Shown piece by piece: positions 35,466-44,032 of a stretch of DNA of 64,000 nucleotides. The notes under the pieces are model-generated. The model made no database searches. It was not told where the DNA came from and saw only the letters and a program-made list of their open reading frames with translations. Made by a program: the position numbers and the translations under genes. Every line of letters starts with the position of its first letter. The first letter of the stretch is position 1. The stretch is from Microbacteriaceae bacterium 3FA27C10 (GTDB lineage: Bacteria > Actinomycetota > Actinomycetes > Actinomycetales > Microbacteriaceae), in NCBI GenBank assembly GCA_005502775.1, contig SCNI01000004.1, positions 1 to 64,000 on the forward strand. The letters are read 5' to 3'.

Positions 35466-36695
35466 ATGCGATTCCCGACCGACGCCGCTACGCGATCGCT
35501 CGCCGTGCTCATCCTGTTCACGGCGTTCTCCGGTGACTTCTGGGCGAACCTGCTCGGCCCCGGCGGCCAGTTCGGCGTGCTCGCCGCCCTCGCCATCGCC
35601 ACAGCCGGCCTGATGACGGTGCGCAGGCTCTGGTCGAAGCTCGTGATCTGGCGGCTGCCGCGCACGCTGCTGCTCTTCGGCGTCGTGGGGCTGCTCGCGA
35701 TCGCCTGGTCGGGACAGGCCGCCGCGGCCGCCGTCGTCGGCCTCGGGCTCGCCGCCGCCTCGCTCGGCGCCCTCTTCCTCACCACAGCGCTCGGCTGGCC
35801 CCAGCTGCTCGCGGCGCTCTCGACGGCGCTCTGCTGGGTGCTCGGCCTCTCGGTGGTGTTCGAATTCGTGGCGGCGGTCTTCGTGCGCCAGCCCGTGCAT
35901 CCGTTCTGGGGGCAGGCGGGCGTGTGGTCGAACGCAGACCTCTTCCGGGGCGGCCCGGCGCTCGGCATCACGGGCGACCCCGCGGTGCTGGCCTTCGCGG
36001 CCGTGCTCGCCGCCGCATCCGTCGCCCTGCAGCTCGCGCAGGGACTCCGCCGCCGCAACCCCGCCGTCGCCTGGCTCGTGATCGCCGCACTGGTGCTCGG
36101 GCTGACCCGCTCGGTGACGGCGATCGCCGCGCTCGTGGTGATGGCGGCGTTGCTCGGACTGCTCCTGCTCGCCCGCCGGCTCGGCCCTGGCCGGCGCGTG
36201 GCGCTGCTCGTGGCGATCGCCGCCGCCGCGGTGGCCGGCGGCGTGCTGCTCGCCACCTTCCGCAACGACGTCCTCGCCTTCGTGGCCTCCGTCGGCGCCG
36301 GCACCGCGTCGCCCGCGCCCTTCGACCTCTGGGCCGCCGTCGGCGAGCACCTCGGCATCGTGGGGGTCGTGCTGCTCATCGCGGTGGTGGTGAGCACCTG
36401 GCACCGCAGCTGGTGGTTCGCGGTCGACCAGCCGCTCGACACCCTGGGCCTGCCGATCGCTTCGCCGCCGCTCACCCTCGCGCCTGCCTTGCTCGTCGCC
36501 GCCGTGTTCGTGCAGAGCTTCGCACAGAGCCCGGCGCTCGTCGGCGCCTCGTGGCTGTTGCTGGTTCTGGTGAGCATCTCGACCAAGCTCCAGCAGAACG
36601 AGGTCTCGCTCGATCTCGGCAACGGCGACGCCCCGGCGAACGCGCTGCCCTCGCGCTCGGCGCGGGCGATCCGGGTGGGCGCCTCCGTCTCGTGA
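35466..36695 (+). CDS. O-antigen-ligase-like polytopic membrane protein
   Basis: The 409-residue protein is almost wholly hydrophobic, with about ten membrane helices. The long loop between helices (about 140-170, FVRQPVHPFWGQAGVWSNADLFRGG) and the segment with SVTAIAALVVMAALLGLLLLARRLG match polymerase/ligase-type proteins of the O-antigen ligase group, which join sugar repeat units. TAGGCT seven bases before the ATG suggests a leaderless start. Its stop overlaps the GTG of the family-2 glycosyltransferase that follows, so the two act in one pathway. Polymerase and ligase roles cannot be told apart. Confidence 0.7.
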   Translation: MRFPTDAATRSLAVLILFTAFSGDFWANLLGPGGQFGVLAALAIATAGLMTVRRLWSKLVIWRLPRTLLLFGVVGLLAIAWSGQAAAAAVVGLGLAAASLGALFLTTALGWPQLLAALSTALCWVLGLSVVFEFVAAVFVRQPVHPFWGQAGVWSNADLFRGGPALGITGDPAVLAFAAVLAAASVALQLAQGLRRRNPAVAWLVIAALVLGLTRSVTAIAALVVMAALLGLLLLARRLGPGRRVALLVAIAAAAVAGGVLLATFRNDVLAFVASVGAGTASPAPFDLWAAVGEHLGIVGVVLLIAVVVSTWHRSWWFAVDQPLDTLGLPIASPPLTLAPALLVAAVFVQSFAQSPALVGASWLLLVLVSISTKLQQNEVSLDLGNGDAPANALPSRSARAIRVGASVS

Positions 36696-37576
36696 CGCTC
36701 GACATCATGATGCCGTTCTACGGGCGGCCCGATCACTTCCGCGAAGCCGTCGAGAGCGTCCTCGCGCAGGGCGACCCCGACTGGCGACTCGTCGTGATCG
36801 ACGACGTGTACCCCGACCCCGAGCCCGGGCGCTGGGTGGCCGGGCTGGGCGACCCGCGCATCCTGTACCGCCGGAACGCGGTGAACCTCGGGGTGGGAGG
36901 CAACTTCCGCGAGTGCGTGCGGCTCGTCGAGAACGAGCGGGCCGTGCTCATGGGCTGCGACGACCGGATGCTCCCGGGCTACGTGGAGCGGGTCGGCGAA
37001 CTGGCGCTCGCGCATCCGGAGTCGGCGATCATCCAGCCCGGCGTCGAGGTGATCGACGCCGAGGGCGCCGTGCACCGGCCGCTGGCCGACCGGGTGAAAG
37101 ACCTGCTGCGGCCGCGCGGGCACGGCACGCGGGTGCTCTCGGGCCAGGAGCTCGCGGCGAGCCTGCTGCGCGGCAACTGGGCCTATTTCCCCTCAGTGGC
37201 GTGGCGGGCCGTCGAGCTACGGCGCTTCGGCTTCCGCCCGGGTTTCGAGGTGGTGCAGGACCTCGCGCTGATGATCGACATCGTCGAGGCGGGCGGCTCG
37301 ATGGCGCTCGACGACACGGTCTGCTTCGCGTACCGCCGGCACGCCACGAGCGTGTCGGCCGTCACGGGGCCCGACGGCGCGAAGTTCGCCGAGGAGCGCG
37401 CCCTCTTCGCCGAGGTCGACCAGCGGATGCGCACCCTCGGCTGGCCGCGCGCCGCCCGGGCCGCCCGCCACCACCTCACCTCCCGCCTCAACGCCCTGAG
37501 CGAGCTCCCCGCCGCGCTCCGCGCCGGCGACCCCGCCGGCCGCCGGGCCCTCCTCACCCACGTCTTCGGCCGCTGA
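36692..37576 (+). CDS. family-2 glycosyltransferase
   Basis: The 294-residue protein has a GT-A fold: TLDIMMPFYGRPDHFREAVESVLAQ, LVVIDDVYPD and NLGVGGNFRECVRLVENERAVLMGCDDRMLPG, where CDD takes the place of the DxD motif. FEVVQDLALMIDIVEAGGS is the later acidic region. It has no membrane segment. The GTG overlaps the preceding stop by four bases (GTGA). Donor and acceptor cannot be read; context is a cell-surface glycan cluster. Confidence 0.85.
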   Translation: MTLDIMMPFYGRPDHFREAVESVLAQGDPDWRLVVIDDVYPDPEPGRWVAGLGDPRILYRRNAVNLGVGGNFRECVRLVENERAVLMGCDDRMLPGYVERVGELALAHPESAIIQPGVEVIDAEGAVHRPLADRVKDLLRPRGHGTRVLSGQELAASLLRGNWAYFPSVAWRAVELRRFGFRPGFEVVQDLALMIDIVEAGGSMALDDTVCFAYRRHATSVSAVTGPDGAKFAEERALFAEVDQRMRTLGWPRAARAARHHLTSRLNALSELPAALRAGDPAGRRALLTHVFGR

Positions 37577-37616
37577 CCGCGCGCCCGCACCACCCCGCGC
37601 ATCCTCATCTCCTGAT

Positions 37617-37672
37617 CGAGCCGTCGAAATGACGTCCAAAGCCCGCGGTATGGACGTCATTTCGACGGCTCG
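37617..37672. repeat. 22-bp-arm palindrome, copy 2
   Basis: Arms (beginning CGAGCCGTCGAAATGAC) of 22 bp flank a 12-base loop. Compared with copy 1 at 32624, two bases in each arm have swapped (GT to TG, with AC to CA opposite), which keeps pairing perfect. The right arm supplies the last codons and the stop of the minus-strand glycosyltransferase gene. It lies between convergent genes. Confidence 0.7.
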
Positions 37673-38442
37673 GCGGAGGTGCGAGGGGGGCGTGGGGCGC
37701 GGGAGGCGCGGCGCACGGCCTCGGCGATGAGGCGCAGGAACATCCGGCGGGCGCGGACGATGGTGCCGAGCGAACGGATGCCGAGCGGCGTCTGGTTCGT
37801 GTCGTGCAGGCGGCGCTCCACCACGTCGAGCTCGAGGTGCCGGATGCTGCGCCGCACGTTTCCGGTGATGGCGATCCAGACGTCGTGCGACTCGGAGACG
37901 TACGACGGGATCGGCAGGATGCCGCCCTCGATCGCCTCACGCCGGAACCCCATCGCGCAGCCGAAGTAGGGCCGGTAGCCGATGAGGATCGCGAAGAGGT
38001 TGAGCCGCGGGCGCTGCGACGTCGACGAGCGCAGCGGCGGATACCAGAGACGCGCCCCGTTCCGGCCGAGGATGGAGTGGTTCCCCGCCACCACCAGCGA
38101 GCGCGCGAGCCCCGCGATCATGGCCTCGTGCCGACCCGGCGTCCAGACGTCGTCTTGATCGGAGAGGAACACGAACCGCCCCCGCGAACGCCGGATGGCG
38201 GCCTCGAAGGCCCGAACGTAGCCGACGTTGTGATCGGTGCGCGTGAGGAACACGCGCGACTCCTCCAACCGCGCCACGGTCTCGATGATCACCGCCACGG
38301 TGTCGTCGGGCGAACAGTCGTCGACGATCACCAGCTCGTCGTCGGGGCCCAGCTGCGCCACGATCGACTCGATCTGCTCGGCGACGAACTCGGCGCCACG
38401 GTAGGTGGCCATGCACACGCTGGCCCGGATGCGCTCGCTCAC
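37657..38442 (-). CDS. family-2 glycosyltransferase (rhamnosyltransferase-like)
   Basis: The 261-residue protein shows SERIRASVCMATYRGAEFVAEQIESIVAQLG, LVIVDDCSPDDT, GRFVFLSDQDDVW and the later SESHDVWIAI, the layout of RfbF-type rhamnosyl and related transferases, with the metal site DQDD. It is soluble. Its start overlaps the end of the upstream flippase gene (ATGA). The last five residues, AEPSK, are encoded by the palindromic repeat, so the original C-terminus may have been replaced by it. Confidence 0.88.
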   Translation of the reverse strand: MSERIRASVCMATYRGAEFVAEQIESIVAQLGPDDELVIVDDCSPDDTVAVIIETVARLEESRVFLTRTDHNVGYVRAFEAAIRRSRGRFVFLSDQDDVWTPGRHEAMIAGLARSLVVAGNHSILGRNGARLWYPPLRSSTSQRPRLNLFAILIGYRPYFGCAMGFRREAIEGGILPIPSYVSESHDVWIAITGNVRRSIRHLELDVVERRLHDTNQTPLGIRSLGTIVRARRMFLRLIAEAVRRASRAPRPPRTSAEPSK

Positions 38443-39764
38443 GCCGTCTCCCCCTCCCCCTCGCCGCCCACGGGCGGTACGGAGGGACCGACGGGCACGC
38501 CGCCGGCCGAGGCCCGCCGCAGCGCCCGGAAGTGGATGGCGAGCCCCGCCACGGGCCCGACCAGCAGGGCGAGCACGGCCCGCAGCTCGATGTCGACCGG
38601 CAGCAGCAGGATGAGGACCGCGAGCACCGTCGCCGCGATCCAGCCGCCCGAGTAGGCGTTGTGGCGGTCAAGAGCGAGGCACAGCGCGCCGGTGATGGTG
38701 AGCAGCGCCAGCATCCCGGCCGCGATCACCAGGCCGCCGACCGTCCACGGGCTGATCACGTAGTCGGGCCCGTAGTAGAGCACGAGCAGCCACGGCCCGA
38801 GCAGGGCGCCCAGCACGGCGCCCACGACCGCGATCAGCACGATCAGGCGCGCCACCGGCACGAGGGCACGCAGCCCGGCGCTGCGGTTGTTGAGGAAGTG
38901 GGCGATCGCCACGCCCTGGTAGGCGTTCAGCGGAATGAGCAGGGGCGCCCGGGTGAAGGTGACGGCCACGAGCAGCGGCGCCGCCGCCGTGTAGGCCGCC
39001 TCCGAGGAGGTGAGCGAGAGGATGACGGGGAAGCCGACCACGAGGATCGCGCTCGAGCCCGAGGCGAGGCAGGCGTGCCCGATGCGACGCAGGAACGGCG
39101 CGAGCCCCACATCGGCGCGGGCGACCGCAGCCGAACGCAGCGTGGGCGAGAACAGCAGGCCGACCAGCCACGCCACGCAGGCCACGCTCGCCGCCACGGC
39201 GAAGCCGGCGATCGTCGCCGCCACGATCGCCGCCACGACGATCAGAGCGATGCGCAGCAGCGAGTCCCCGATCACCAGCCGCACGTAGGTGGGCCACTGC
39301 AGACGGCCGCCGAGGATGCCCACGATCGTCGCGTGCCCCGAGTAGAGCGCCACCGAGCAGCTCAGCGCCACCGCGAGCCAGCCGTACCCCTCGGCGTTGT
39401 GCAGCACGAGCGGCGCCCACCAGAAGCTCGACGCCCAGAGCAGCACCCCGAGGGTGACCCCCACACCGAGACCGACGGGCAGCATCCGCGGCGCCCGCAC
39501 CGCCGCATCCGTGCCGCTGTCGCGCGCCCGGGCCTCGCGGGCCCGGTCGCTGTTGTGCACCGCCCGGGTGCTCTCGGCCGAGAGCCCGCCGAGGATGCCG
39601 TACCAGACGAACAAGAACGACCAGAAGGCCAGGAAGATCGTGGCCGCCGCGCTGTCGAGCACCTTCGGAACGATGAGGAGCACCGCGAAGCCGACCCCCG
39701 CCGACACCAGTGACGCTGCGCCCACGCCGATGAACGAGCGCCGGCCGATCGTGGGCGAGGTCAT
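38439..39764 (-). CDS. polysaccharide flippase-like (Wzx/MOP) membrane protein
   Basis: The 441-residue protein has about 12 membrane helices, with start MTSPTIGRRSFIGVGAASLVSAGVGFAVLLIVPKVL, a build typical of lipid-linked saccharide flippases of the MOP superfamily. Such proteins turn undecaprenyl-linked sugar units to the outer face. The ATG used stands about eight bases after a TATGCT hexamer (minus strand); a TTG three codons upstream is an alternative. Its end overlaps the rhamnosyltransferase-like gene by four bases. The 14-base gap to the divergent gene requires overlapping promoters. Confidence 0.8.
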   Translation of the reverse strand: MTSPTIGRRSFIGVGAASLVSAGVGFAVLLIVPKVLDSAAATIFLAFWSFLFVWYGILGGLSAESTRAVHNSDRAREARARDSGTDAAVRAPRMLPVGLGVGVTLGVLLWASSFWWAPLVLHNAEGYGWLAVALSCSVALYSGHATIVGILGGRLQWPTYVRLVIGDSLLRIALIVVAAIVAATIAGFAVAASVACVAWLVGLLFSPTLRSAAVARADVGLAPFLRRIGHACLASGSSAILVVGFPVILSLTSSEAAYTAAAPLLVAVTFTRAPLLIPLNAYQGVAIAHFLNNRSAGLRALVPVARLIVLIAVVGAVLGALLGPWLLVLYYGPDYVISPWTVGGLVIAAGMLALLTITGALCLALDRHNAYSGGWIAATVLAVLILLLPVDIELRAVLALLVGPVAGLAIHFRALRRASAGGVPVGPSVPPVGGEGEGETA

Positions 39765-39817
39765 AGAGTGCAAGCATAGTGTTCGCTCCCGAAGAGGGTC
39801 CGAGGGCGGAGAGGGGC

Positions 39818-40771
39818 GTGCCCGTGGCAGCCGAGATGGCCGGCGCAGCCGAGGTGGTGGCCGTGGTGACGGCGTTCCGGCCGGGCGAGGGGATGCTCGA
39901 CCTCGTGCGGAGCCTCACCCCCCAGGTGGCCCGGGTGATCGTGGTCGACGACGGCAGCGGCGCCGGCGGCAGCCCAGACGACGCCTCGGATGCGGTGCTC
40001 GCCGCCGCGGGCGCGGCCGGCGCCGAGGTGGTGCGGCACCCGACGAACCGCGGCATCGCAGCGGCGCTCAACACGGGCATCCGTGCTGCGGGCTCCACCG
40101 CCTCCGTCATCACCTTCGACCAGGACTCACGGATCGCCCCCGACCTCGTCGCCGCCCTCGTCGCGACCCTGCGCGAGGCGACCGCGGCGGGCCTGCGCGT
40201 CGGCCTCGTCGCCCCCGCCGCGGTCGAGGGCCTCCCCTCCCCCGCCACCGGCCAGAGCCACGGCTTCGCGCTCGCCGAGGCGCCCATCCAGTCCGGCCTG
40301 CTCATCCCGCGCTCGACGATCGACGCGGTGGGCCGCTTCACCGAGCCGCTCTTCATCGACTGCGTCGACACCGATTTCGCGCTCCGCACCCGCGAGGCCG
40401 GCCTCGTGGTGCTGCTCGCTCCGGGAACGCGGCTCGGCCACAGCCTGGGCCGGCGGCACACGCCGACGCTGTTCGGGCATCCGCTGGTCATCGGCGGGGA
40501 GCCGTTCTCGCTCGTGTACAGCGCGAGCTTCCGCTACTACTACCTCGTGCGCAACCGCATCCTGATGAACCGGATGCACGGCCGCGGCCGGCTGCGCTGG
40601 GCCGTTCGCGAGACCGTCGCCGACCTCCGGCACTGCGCCATCGCCCTCGCGCTGGTTCCCGGGCGGGCGGCGCGGGCGCGGGCCGTTCTCGCGGGATTCC
40701 GCGACGGCTGGGCGGGCCGCAGCGGGCGTATCCCGGCCGCCCTCGAGCAGCGCCTCAAGGAGCGCCCCTGA
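39818..40771 (+). CDS. family-2 glycosyltransferase (rhamnosyltransferase-like)
   Basis: The 317-residue protein shows VVAVVTAFRPGEGMLDLVRSL, VIVVDDGSG, SVITFDQDSRIAPDLV with the metal motif DQD, and LFIDCVDTDFALRTREAGL, all found in rhamnosyltransferases of the RfbF type. GGAGAG lies about six bases ahead of the GTG used. A GTG at 39779 is also possible as a leaderless start, since TAGAGT precedes it by nine bases. No membrane segment is visible. It is followed after 85 bases by another family-2 gene on the same strand. Confidence 0.85.
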   Translation: MPVAAEMAGAAEVVAVVTAFRPGEGMLDLVRSLTPQVARVIVVDDGSGAGGSPDDASDAVLAAAGAAGAEVVRHPTNRGIAAALNTGIRAAGSTASVITFDQDSRIAPDLVAALVATLREATAAGLRVGLVAPAAVEGLPSPATGQSHGFALAEAPIQSGLLIPRSTIDAVGRFTEPLFIDCVDTDFALRTREAGLVVLLAPGTRLGHSLGRRHTPTLFGHPLVIGGEPFSLVYSASFRYYYLVRNRILMNRMHGRGRLRWAVRETVADLRHCAIALALVPGRAARARAVLAGFRDGWAGRSGRIPAALEQRLKERP

Positions 40772-40856
40772 CGGGTGCGCCACCGCATCCGCCGACGGGC
40801 CGCACCGCCCGCCGAACTCCCGGGTTCCTGCAGCGCCGATGGTTATGATGGGGGTC

Positions 40857-41603
40857 ATGCCGACCGCCCTCGAACGCACGCTGATCGTCATGCCCGCGTT
40901 CAACGAAGAGGAAGCCGTCGGCGACGTCGTGCGCGAGGTCTACGAGAAGGCCCCGGGCGTCTCGGTGCTCGTGGTCGACGACGGGTCGACGGATGCGACG
41001 GCGCGCGTCGCCGGGGCCGCCGGAGCCCGGGTTCTGCGGCTGCCGATCAACCTCGGTGTCGGCGGCGCCATGCGCGCGGGCTTCAAGTACGCCCTCTCGA
41101 AGGGCTTCGCCAACGTCGTGCAGGTCGACTCCGACGGGCAGCACGACCCCGTGGGCATCGAGCAGCTCGTGAACGAGCTCGACCGCTTCGACCTCGTTCT
41201 CGGCGCCCGTTTCGCGGGCGTGGGCGATTACGCGGTGCGCGGGCCCCGGCAGTGGGCGATGCGCGTGCTCTCCTCCATCCTCAGCGGGCTCACCAAGACG
41301 AAGCTCACCGACACCACCTCGGGCTTCCGCGCCAGCGGGCCGCGGGCGGTCGCGCTGTTCGCCCAGCACTACCCCTCCGAATACCTCGGCGACACCGTGG
41401 AATCGCTCGTCATCGCCTCCCGCGCCAAGCTCACCGTCGCCCAGGTGCCGGTCGCCATGCGCCCGCGCGCCGGCGGAGTGCCCTCGCACAACCCCTACAA
41501 GGCCGCCGTCTACCTCGGCCGCGCCGGCATGGCCCTCTTCGTGGCCCTCATCCGCCCGCCGGTCACCGTCAGCCCTCCCGCGGAAGCCGCCGTCATCGCA
41601 TGA
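40857..41603 (+). CDS. family-2 glycosyltransferase (polyprenyl-phosphate mannosyltransferase-like)
   Basis: The 248-residue protein resembles dolichyl-phosphate mannosyltransferase-type enzymes: LIVMPAFNEEEAVGDVVREV, VLVVDDGSTDAT, QVDSDGQHDPVGI with the metal motif, and DTTSGFRASG. Such enzymes make polyprenyl-phosphate sugars used outside the membrane. TATGAT seven bases before the ATG points to a leaderless mRNA; upstream in-frame ATGs overlap that box. The stop overlaps the DUF2304 gene (ATGA), a typical pair. Confidence 0.88.
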   Translation: MPTALERTLIVMPAFNEEEAVGDVVREVYEKAPGVSVLVVDDGSTDATARVAGAAGARVLRLPINLGVGGAMRAGFKYALSKGFANVVQVDSDGQHDPVGIEQLVNELDRFDLVLGARFAGVGDYAVRGPRQWAMRVLSSILSGLTKTKLTDTTSGFRASGPRAVALFAQHYPSEYLGDTVESLVIASRAKLTVAQVPVAMRPRAGGVPSHNPYKAAVYLGRAGMALFVALIRPPVTVSPPAEAAVIA

Positions 41604-41983
41604 CCCTCGCCAGCTACATCCTCGGCATCGTCGCCGCCCTCATCGTCCTCGCGGTCGTCATCGAGTCGCTGCGCCGCCACCACTTGCGCGAGCGGCACGC
41701 CATCTGGTGGCTGCTGGCCGGCGTCGTCGCGCTCGTCGTGGGCGTCTTCCCCGACCTGCTCGGGGCCGCCGCCTCTCTCGTGGGCGTCACGGTGCCCACC
41801 AACCTCGTCTTCTTCCTCAGCATCGCCGTGCTGTTCCTCGTGTCCATCCAGCACTCGGGCGAACTCACCGAGCTCGAGAGCGAGACCCGCACCCTCGCCG
41901 AATCCGTGGCCCTGCAAGACCTCCGCATCACCGAACTCGAGAAGGCGCTCGCCGAGGCCCTCGAGTCCCGAAGGAATCAATGA
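41600..41983 (+). CDS. DUF2304 family membrane protein
   Basis: The 127-residue protein has three membrane helices (about 5-24, 35-55, 68-88) and a C-terminal coiled coil (ELTELESETRTLAESVALQ). DUF2304 proteins usually sit beside polyprenyl-phosphate glycosyltransferases and may anchor or regulate them. Both ends overlap neighbours by four bases, so the three genes 40857-43608 form one operon. Confidence 0.85.
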   Translation: MTLASYILGIVAALIVLAVVIESLRRHHLRERHAIWWLLAGVVALVVGVFPDLLGAAASLVGVTVPTNLVFFLSIAVLFLVSIQHSGELTELESETRTLAESVALQDLRITELEKALAEALESRRNQ

Positions 41984-43608
41984 CGTTCGAACCATCCGCC
42001 GTGGCGCCTCGCCCCACCGCACCGACGACGCCGCGGCGGTCGGTCGTCGCCCTCTTCCTGCTGCCCTGGCTGCTGCTGTCGATCCTCGGCGCTCTCTGGG
42101 CGCTCGCGACTCCCATCGGCGGGTCGCCGGACGAGCCGGCGCACGTCGTGAAGGCCGCCTCGGTCGTGCGCGGCGAGCTGCTGCCGGCCACGATGATCGC
42201 CGAGGGCGGGGTGCTGCATGCGCCGGCCGTCTTCGCCGACGAGTTCGAGCAGGGGTGCTTCGCCTTCTACCCCGACATCCCGGCATCCTGCGCCCCGGCG
42301 TTCACCGGCGACCCCTCGGAGATCGTCGAGACGCACTCGGCGGCGAGCCTCTACAACCCGGTCTACTACTGGCTCGTGGGCTGGCCCTCGCTCGCTCTGC
42401 CCGACGTGAACGGGATCTTCGCGATGCGCATCGTGAGCGCCGTGCTCACCTCGTTCTTCCTCGCCGCCTGCTTCTGGATGATCGGTTCCTGGCGCACCCG
42501 CCGCGTGCCGAGCCTCGGCGTGCTCGTGGCCATCACCCCGATGGCGCTCTACCTGATGGGCACGGTGAACCCCAACGCCCTCGAGTTCACCGGCGGGCTG
42601 GCGATGTTCGCCGGGATGCTCAGCATCGTGCTCGAACCCAACCCGAAGCTGCTCGGCTCGAGACTCGCGATCGTCGTGGTCGCGGCTGCGCTCGTGTCGA
42701 ACACCCGCGGGATCTCGCCACTCTGGGTTGCCGTGCTGCTCGTGCTGCCGCTCATCCTGCTCACTCTCCGTGAGCTCGGAGCGCTGTTCAAGCGGCCCTC
42801 GGTGATCATCAGTGTGCTGCTCATCGTCATCACGGCGGTGTTCTCCATCTGGTGGACCCTCAAGAGCAATTCCCTCGGCACCGGGCCGAGCACCGCGCCC
42901 GAGACGACCCCCACCTCGCACGGTGTGGGGCTCAGTCCGATCGAGGGCTTCTTCGGCCTGCTCGGCGACTTCTACCTGCAGCTTCGGCAGATGATCGGCA
43001 TCCTGGGCTGGCTCGACACCACCCTGCACCCGGTGGTCTACCTGGCCTGGTACGCCTTCATGCTCGTCCTGGTGGCCGGCGTGGCGATCTTCGTGCGCGG
43101 ACGCAAGCTCGTGTTCCTGATCGCCCTCGCCGCCGCGTTCTTCTTGCTGCCCCCGCTCATCCAGGCCTTCTATGTGACGAAGGGCGGGTTCATCTGGCAG
43201 GGGCGCTACACGCTCATCCTGCTGATGCCGCTGCTGCTCGGCATGGCGGCCTGCATCGCCGCGTCGCCCCGGTTCCTCCGCTGGGTCGCCGGGGTGCGCG
43301 CGCACCGCGCCTCCGTGCTGCTCACCGTGCTCGGCATCGGCATGGGCGCGGCCTGGGCGGTGGGCATCGCCTACGGCTTCATCACCACCATGCACCGCTT
43401 CACCTCCGGCTACGCGAGCGTCTGGGGCGCGATGCTCGAACCCGGCGCCTGGGCGCCCCCGCTCGGCACCGTTCTCACGATCGTGCTCTTCGCCCTCGCG
43501 GCGGCCGCCTTCGCGGCGAACATCGTGATCGCCGGGCGCGACCGCCGGCCGCCGGCGGCGGCGCTCTCTTCGGCGCCCGCGGCCTCGCCCGCCCCTGTGC
43601 AGTACTGA
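41980..43608 (+). CDS. DUF2142 family membrane protein
   Basis: The 542-residue protein has about 11 membrane helices and the phrase GGSPDEPAHVVKAASVVRGELLP near residue 47. This acidic PDEPAH motif after the first helix is typical of DUF2142 proteins, which resemble GT-C glycosyltransferases that use polyprenyl-phosphate sugars. Paired with a polyprenyl-phosphate transferase gene and DUF2304, it probably adds a sugar to an extracellular polymer. AAGGAA precedes the ATG, which overlaps the previous stop. Its last codons lie in a 13-bp tandem duplication. Confidence 0.85.
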   Translation: MTFEPSAVAPRPTAPTTPRRSVVALFLLPWLLLSILGALWALATPIGGSPDEPAHVVKAASVVRGELLPATMIAEGGVLHAPAVFADEFEQGCFAFYPDIPASCAPAFTGDPSEIVETHSAASLYNPVYYWLVGWPSLALPDVNGIFAMRIVSAVLTSFFLAACFWMIGSWRTRRVPSLGVLVAITPMALYLMGTVNPNALEFTGGLAMFAGMLSIVLEPNPKLLGSRLAIVVVAAALVSNTRGISPLWVAVLLVLPLILLTLRELGALFKRPSVIISVLLIVITAVFSIWWTLKSNSLGTGPSTAPETTPTSHGVGLSPIEGFFGLLGDFYLQLRQMIGILGWLDTTLHPVVYLAWYAFMLVLVAGVAIFVRGRKLVFLIALAAAFFLLPPLIQAFYVTKGGFIWQGRYTLILLMPLLLGMAACIAASPRFLRWVAGVRAHRASVLLTVLGIGMGAAWAVGIAYGFITTMHRFTSGYASVWGAMLEPGAWAPPLGTVLTIVLFALAAAAFAANIVIAGRDRRPPAAALSSAPAASPAPVQY

Positions 43609-43625
43609 TCCGCAGTACTGATCCG
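43600..43625 (+). repeat. 13-bp tandem duplication at the end of the DUF2142 gene
   Basis: CAGTACTGATCCG occurs twice, head to tail, and contains the last two codons and the stop of the DUF2142 gene. The second copy is non-coding. It looks like a small recent duplication. Confidence 0.6.
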
Positions 43626-43645
43626 CACCAGCGAAAGGAATCATC

Positions 43646-43963
43646 ATGGCGAACGAAGCGGCCGCACTGGCCTACGAGGATCTCGTGCTCGGGCTCCGCG
43701 AGGAGGACGGCGTCGCCGCGACCCCCGACGGCCTGCTCGTGCACGGCAAGCTCTTCGCCTTCCTCGAGGGCGACGACCTCGTGGTCGAACTGCCCGAGGC
43801 GCGATCAGCCGACCTGCGCACCCGGGGGGTCGCCTCCGCGTTCCGCGCGGCCGGTCATCCCCTGCGCGAATGGGTGCGGGTCTCCGACCTGCAGCTCTGG
43901 CCGGAGCTCGCCCGCGAGTCGCACGAGTTCGTGGGCGAGCCGCCCGTCGGCGGCCAGTCCTAG
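43646..43963 (+). CDS. small hypothetical protein, possibly YjbR/TfoX-like
   Basis: The 105-residue protein reads ALAYEDLVLGLREEDGVAATP, then LLVHGKLFAFLEGDDLVVELPEARSADLRTRGVA and HPLREWVRVSDLQLWPELARESHEFVG. The order of strands and helices, with a hydrophobic LFAFLEGDDLVVELP centre, is like the CyaY-like fold of YjbR/TfoX-type proteins, though I am not sure. AAAGGAA lies seven bases before the ATG. A strong hairpin terminator follows. It has no evident tie to the glycan genes around it. Confidence 0.62.
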   Translation: MANEAAALAYEDLVLGLREEDGVAATPDGLLVHGKLFAFLEGDDLVVELPEARSADLRTRGVASAFRAAGHPLREWVRVSDLQLWPELARESHEFVGEPPVGGQS

Positions 43964-43976
43964 CATCCCTCACCCG

Positions 43977-44004
43977 GGCTGCACCGCCGCTGCGCGGTGC
44001 AGCC
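43977..44004. terminator. hairpin between convergent genes
   Basis: GGCTGCACCGC and GCGGTGCAGCC make a perfect 11-bp stem with a six-base loop, 13 bases after the stop of the small gene and 28 bases before the end of the convergent epimerase gene. It can serve both strands. Confidence 0.75.
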
Positions 44005-44032
44005 AGCCGGTCACCGCGATGCAGCCACCCGG

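Noticed and set aside
32703-36404. A 1233-codon minus-strand open frame that includes manA
   Set aside because: Only the part from 34013 down encodes ManA. The remainder runs antisense to the acyl-CoA dehydrogenase and the ligase-like gene and is low in sense, as expected of GC-rich shadow frames.
39765-39817. GTG at 39779 as the start of the family-2 glycosyltransferase
   Set aside because: It is open and could be leaderless, but the GTG at 39818 has a good ribosome binding site and gives the usual distance to the first motif. The question is left open in the entry.
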